From assembly GCA_018623505.1 (NCBI GenBank), contig JAAZVM010000006.1, positions 1 through 13,069 of the forward strand: DNA of 13,069 nt, written 5' to 3'. This document shows positions 9,152 through 13,069 of this stretch, piece by piece. Source of the stretch: Patescibacteria group bacterium (GTDB taxonomy: Bacteria; Patescibacteriota; Gracilibacteria; BD1-5; UBA6164). The position numbers were made by a program, and so were the translations under genes. The notes below the pieces were generated by a model, which saw only the letters and a list, made by a program, of their open reading frames with translations, had not been told where the DNA came from and searched no databases. Every line of letters starts with the position of its first letter. Position 1 is the first letter of the stretch.

Positions 9152-9191
9152 ACTAAAAAAATCCCATTAATGGGATTTTTTTAGTTTATAT
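9146..9191. terminator. Bidirectional terminator, 46-bp perfect palindrome between convergent genes
   Basis: The sequence is self-complementary from 9146 to 9191, centred on CCCATTAATGGG at 9163-9174, with A and T runs on either side that give a U tract in both directions. It contains the TAA of the diguanylate cyclase (9149-9151) and the TAA of the opposing isomerase gene (plus-strand TTA at 9181-9183), so each transcript would end within the shared hairpin. Confidence 0.9.
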
Positions 9192-10305
9192 CAATTATTT
9201 CAATATCAAAATTTAGAGTTTTTCATGCCATTTGATGATTAGTATCAATAGTTACTGTAGTTTCATCAGCTTCTATAATTGTAAAGTTTCACATTTGAGT
9301 AGGTAAAACAGTACCAACCTCTAAAACAAAACCATTTTTTTCAAAATCATATAAATCTGATTTTTGAATTACTTGTTTATTTTCAGGGTCTAATTCTCCA
9401 TAAGCCTCACTAGGCTCTAAAGTTATAGATTTTTTTTCTCCTATTTTCATACCTACAACCGCTTTATCAAATCAAGAAATCATTTGTTTAGCTCAAACTG
9501 TAAACTCTATAGCTTGACCTCTATCATATGAACTATCAAATTTTTCTCAATCTGGGAAAGTTCCTGTGTAATGAACTTTTACAGTATCTCATTCAGCTAT
9601 AATTTTAGATTTTTTTTCTTCTAAAGCAGTTTCTTTTGCTTCTTTATATGAATTAATCGCTTCTTCTTTATCAAACTCATAGTCTTTAAAAACTCAATTA
9701 TCATATACTTTTATTTCTAGAGAAATAATTTTTACTTCATTAACTGGTCTATCACTAGAATCAGTTTTTACTTTTGAGATTTTATCTACATTTTTTATAC
9801 CATCAACAACTTCTCAAAAAACTGAGTGTTTATTATCTAGGTAGTTATTATCAGCTACATTTATGAAAAATTGGCTACCGTTAGTATTTGCTCATGCATT
9901 TGCCATAGAAATAGTGTATTTATAATTTTTCAATTCTGGATCAAATTCATCATCAAATTTTTCACCATATATACTCTCTCCTCACATACCTGTTCAAGTT
10001 GGATCACCTCATTGAATCATAAATCAAGAAATTATTCTGTGGAATATAATACCATCATAATAACCATCCTTAGCTAAACCTATAAAATTTGAAGTTGTTA
10101 CAGGGGCTTTTTCTGATTCAAGTAATATATTTATAGTACCATTTGTAGTCTTCATAAGTGCAACTACATCTCAATTTTCATATTTATACATATTCTCTGT
10201 TTGTGTTTTATTATCTAAAGTATCACTATCTAAGTTTAAATTACAAGAAGCAAATAAAAAACATGAAAGTGTTAATAATATCATCATTTTTAGATTTTTA
10301 AGCAT
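9181..10305 (-). CDS. Lipoprotein peptidyl-prolyl isomerase: cyclophilin domain fused to SlyD-like FKBP domain
   Basis: The protein would catalyse cis-trans isomerisation of prolyl bonds and assist folding of exported proteins. It has 374 residues. The N-terminus is a lipoprotein signal: basic start, hydrophobic core, then LFASC with Cys21 as the lipidation site, so it should sit outside the cytoplasmic membrane. A cyclophilin domain (about 46-200) carries FHRIISGFMIQGGDPTGTG (88-106), NAGANTNGSQFFI (136-148) and an HSVFGEV motif. A charged helical linker (about 205-236) leads to an FKBP domain (237-373) with VHYTGTFPDGEKFDSS, an FTVG strand, SGFDKAVVGMKIGEKK, AYGE, a flap-like insertion, and DTNHQMAGKTLNF typical of SlyD-type proteins. 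It lies 16 bases after mfd on the same strand and probably shares its transcript. Two-family fusions of this kind are known but uncommon. Confidence 0.93.
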
Positions 10306-10321
10306 ATATTTTTTTTAAAAT

Positions 10322-13069
10322 CTATTTATATTTTAACTTTATTTTTGGTTTTATTTTATGTTCAAAAATAAGTAATAGGTATTGTACAAACTTTTCTGCT
10401 GAGTCAAAATTTTTTATAGAACTTCTGAGAGTTTTTGGAGTTACAACAAAAAAGTTTAGATTTTTATCTAAATCAAGAAATTTTCTTATATCTTCTAAAT
10501 TTGATTCATCTTTAAAGTCTATTTGATAATTTATTCAAACCTTTTTGATTTTAGAGATTTTATGATTGTAAGAGTAGATTTTAATTTTTAATAAATCAAA
10601 AAGATTTACTACACTTTGTGAAAGATTTGGATTTATTTCTTTAAAGTCAGATACTATATCTTCTAAATCATTTAAATGACTCACACTTTCTATATCTCTA
10701 TAAAAGTTTATCTTATCAAGTTCTCAAGAAAAGTATTCATCTGGGATAAAACTTTCCAAGTCTAAATCTATACTTGCATCTATTCTTTTTACTGTATTTT
10801 CTTCTAAAAGAAGAGATTTATCTTTTTTAATTTCTTCTACTTTATCTTCTAGCATTTCAAGAAATAAACTAACTCATACATCCATAGTAGAACCAGATTG
10901 TCTAATTCAAAGGATATCTCATCATCATCTTATCTCAAGATCTTTTATGGCAAGCTCAAATCATGCTCAGAGATGACTATAGTCAACTATAGTTTTTAGT
11001 CTTTTTGCAGCATCTTCTTTTATCTTATCTTTATTGAAGAGCAGATAACAGTATCATTTATTTAATCATCTTCAAACTCTTCATCTAAGTTGGTGTATTT
11101 GAGAAATTCAGAAATTTACAGATTCATTTATAAAAATAGTATTAACACCTCTGAAGTCTATACCATTTTCTACTACAGTAGTAGCCAAAAGTACATCATG
11201 CTCTTTTCTCTTGAATTCAAGGATTTTTTTCTCAAGAGTATCTCAAGGAAGTTGTCAGTGTGCAACAACTATACTTTTTCAGGGTAAAAGTTTTTCTAGA
11301 TAAGATTGTAGTCAAGATATAGTTTCAACCCTGTTATGTATGAAAAAAACTTGTCATCACCTGTCAAACTCTCTCTTACAAGCAGACAATATAAGATCAT
11401 CGTCAAAAGATGAGACTATAGTTTGTACAGACTGTTTTCAGACAGGTGGAGTAGTCAACATAGACACTTGTTTTATACCATTTAAAGCCATATTAAGACT
11501 TCTTGGTATAGGAGTTGCAGACATAGAAAGTATATCAATATTACCTTTAAATTTCTTTATTTTTTCTTTATCTTTTACTCAAAACTTATGTTCTTCATCT
11601 ATAACAAGTAATCATAAATCTTTAAATTTTACATCTTCACTAAGTAATCTATGAGTTCATATTATAAGATCGATTTGTCATTTTTTTAATTTTTCTAAAA
11701 CTGTTTTTATAACAGACTGTTTTTCAAATCTAGTTACAACTTCTATATTAAAAGGGAAATCTATAAATCTATCCTTTGCCTTTTCAAAATGCTCATAAGC
11801 AAGTACAACTAAAGGAGAAACAAGAGCTGCCTGCTTTCATCATATAATAGCTTTGTAGATACTAGCAAAAGCTACTTCTGTTTTTCAAAATCAAACATCA
11901 CCAGACAAAAGTCTATCCATAGGATTTTCTGACTCCATATCTTTATATATTTCAGATATTACATTGAATTGATCTGATGTGTACTCATACTCAAAACTAT
12001 TGAAAAACTTTGACTCTTGATTTTTATCAGAAGAAAAACTATGTCATTTTTGAAGCCTTCTTTTTGCAAAAATATCTAGTAATTCATTGGCTATTTTTTC
12101 TATATCTTTACTAACTTTAGAAAGTTTTTTTTCCCATTCTTTTGTTGACAATCATGTCAATTTAGGATTTTCTGATCATACATACTTAGAAACCCTAGAA
12201 ACTTCTGTAATAGGAACAAAAAGCTTATCATTATTTTTATACTCTATTGTTATGTACTCTTTTTTTATATTTCAAAGTTCTTTTTGTAAAACTTCCCTAA
12301 AGACTCATATACCATGATCTATATGTACGACAAAATCTCAAGGTTTTATTTGAAGCAATAAATCTATATTTTTACTCATAGATCTATTAACTCTTTTTTT
12401 AATAAATACTCTTGATATATTGTCATCGCAGACAATTAACTCAGATTCTCAAACAAAACTTTTCAGATTATTTAAGTTAGTTTCATAAACTATTACATCA
12501 TCTAAGTTATTTAGGTTTAAAAAGTTTTGAATTGTTTTTTTGTTTTTTGTAAATATATACCTCTTTTTGTTTTTATTTTCTAGTAAAATTCTAAAATCAT
12601 CTATATCTTTTATGTTTAAATCTGAGTAAGATAAGTCTTTTGTATCAGATAAATTTCACAATGTAGAAAATAATAAATAATTATTTAAATGGGGAAAAAC
12701 TATATCATACTCACCATAAAAATCTATATTGTCCAATATATATAAAATCTCAGATTCACATATATAATCTTTAAGTATATCAGAAACTCACTTTTTAAAT
12801 CATATAGAAGATATCTCGCTATATTTTCAGATATAAAAATAATCCAAAACTTCTCAATCGTAAACTATAGAATCAATCTCATCATCCCAAAAACTAACTA
12901 TAAGTTTATTTCATAAATTATCTATAAAAGTAAAACTATCTCACATGATTTTAAAACAGTTTTCTTCTTCATAATCTTTAAATGAAAACCCAAAATCTAT
13001 AAACTTTTTGTTTAATTCAGTTATAGACAAGTTGTCATTTTTTGATATTTTAAATACATTATGAAACTC
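10322..13069 (-). CDS. mfd: Transcription-repair coupling factor Mfd (N-terminus beyond the right edge)
   Basis: Mfd is an ATP-driven DNA translocase that removes stalled RNA polymerase at lesions and recruits UvrA. The 915 residues present begin inside the UvrB-like N-terminal region. The RNA-polymerase-interacting domain (about 12040-12360) shows KPGDFVVHIDHGIGVF, NDKLFVPITEV and KYVGSENPKL. The motor follows: Walker A GDVGFGKTEVA (glycines partly TGA, 11879-11902), the DEEH box (11588-11599), SATPIPRSL, RGGQVFFIHNRV, VVAHGQLPG, TTVVENGIDF and QLRGRVGRG. The RGAGxLLG-like motif reads RGGGDILG, with three consecutive TGA codons at 10919-10927. The C-terminal domain (DEYFSGELDKINFYRDIE onward) is complete and ends at TAG 10322-10324. 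About 240 residues precede the polymerase-binding domain in the window, against roughly 480 in well-known Mfd proteins, so the start is missing or the N-terminus is short. The frame is intact. Confidence 0.96.

Noticed and set aside
9871..10077. Plus-strand open frames opposite the isomerase and mfd genes (also 11090-11287, 11340-11654, 12087-12317)
   Set aside because: They are shadows of intact minus-strand genes with recognised domains.

Overview
The window is AT-rich bacterial DNA that only makes sense if UGA is read as glycine (translation table 25). Long open frames are interrupted by many in-frame TGA codons and end in TAA or TAG. Where a protein family is recognisable, the TGA codons fall on invariant glycines: both glycines of a GGEEF active site, the Walker A loop of Mfd, and the VGTTS motif of QueA. 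TGG is used normally for tryptophan. This code is known from Absconditabacteria (SR1) and Gracilibacteria, small host-dependent or predatory members of the Patescibacteria/CPR, so that is the likely source. A standard-code gene caller would shred almost every gene here.

Layout: (1) 1-552, minus strand, the N-terminal part of ftsX (cell division / envelope remodelling), running off the left edge. (2) 553-675, a divergent intergenic region. (3) 676-4017 and 4115-6856, plus strand, two very large proteins that I do not recognise (1113 and 913 aa). The first has an N-terminal SH3b-like domain, an acidic linker, a long glycine-zipper hydrophobic region and a beta-rich C-terminal half. The second has a short N-terminal tandem repeat, several glycine-rich membrane-like segments and a soluble tail. 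Each is followed by a hairpin terminator. (4) 6941-7984, plus, queA (tRNA queuosine synthesis). (5) 8048-9151, plus, a soluble diguanylate cyclase (GGDEF) behind a perfect TTGACA -35 box. (6) A perfect 46-bp palindrome at 9146-9191 works as a two-way terminator and contains the stop codons of both converging genes. (7) 9181-10305, minus, a predicted lipoprotein joining a cyclophilin domain to a SlyD-like FKBP domain. (8) 10322-13069, minus, mfd (transcription-repair coupling factor), whose N-terminus lies beyond the right edge. mfd and the isomerase gene are 16 bases apart and probably form an operon.

How the genes relate: ftsX, queA, mfd and the isomerase are housekeeping or envelope functions, and the diguanylate cyclase is a signalling gene. 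The accessory content is the pair of giant proteins between the divergent region and queA. Their glycine-zipper segments, together with an SH3b domain on the first, suggest a membrane or cell-surface role. No known family is recognisable, no secretion signal is visible, and any function is inference. There is no gene-free stretch longer than about 125 bases. I saw no tRNA, rRNA, CRISPR array, insertion sequence or attachment site.
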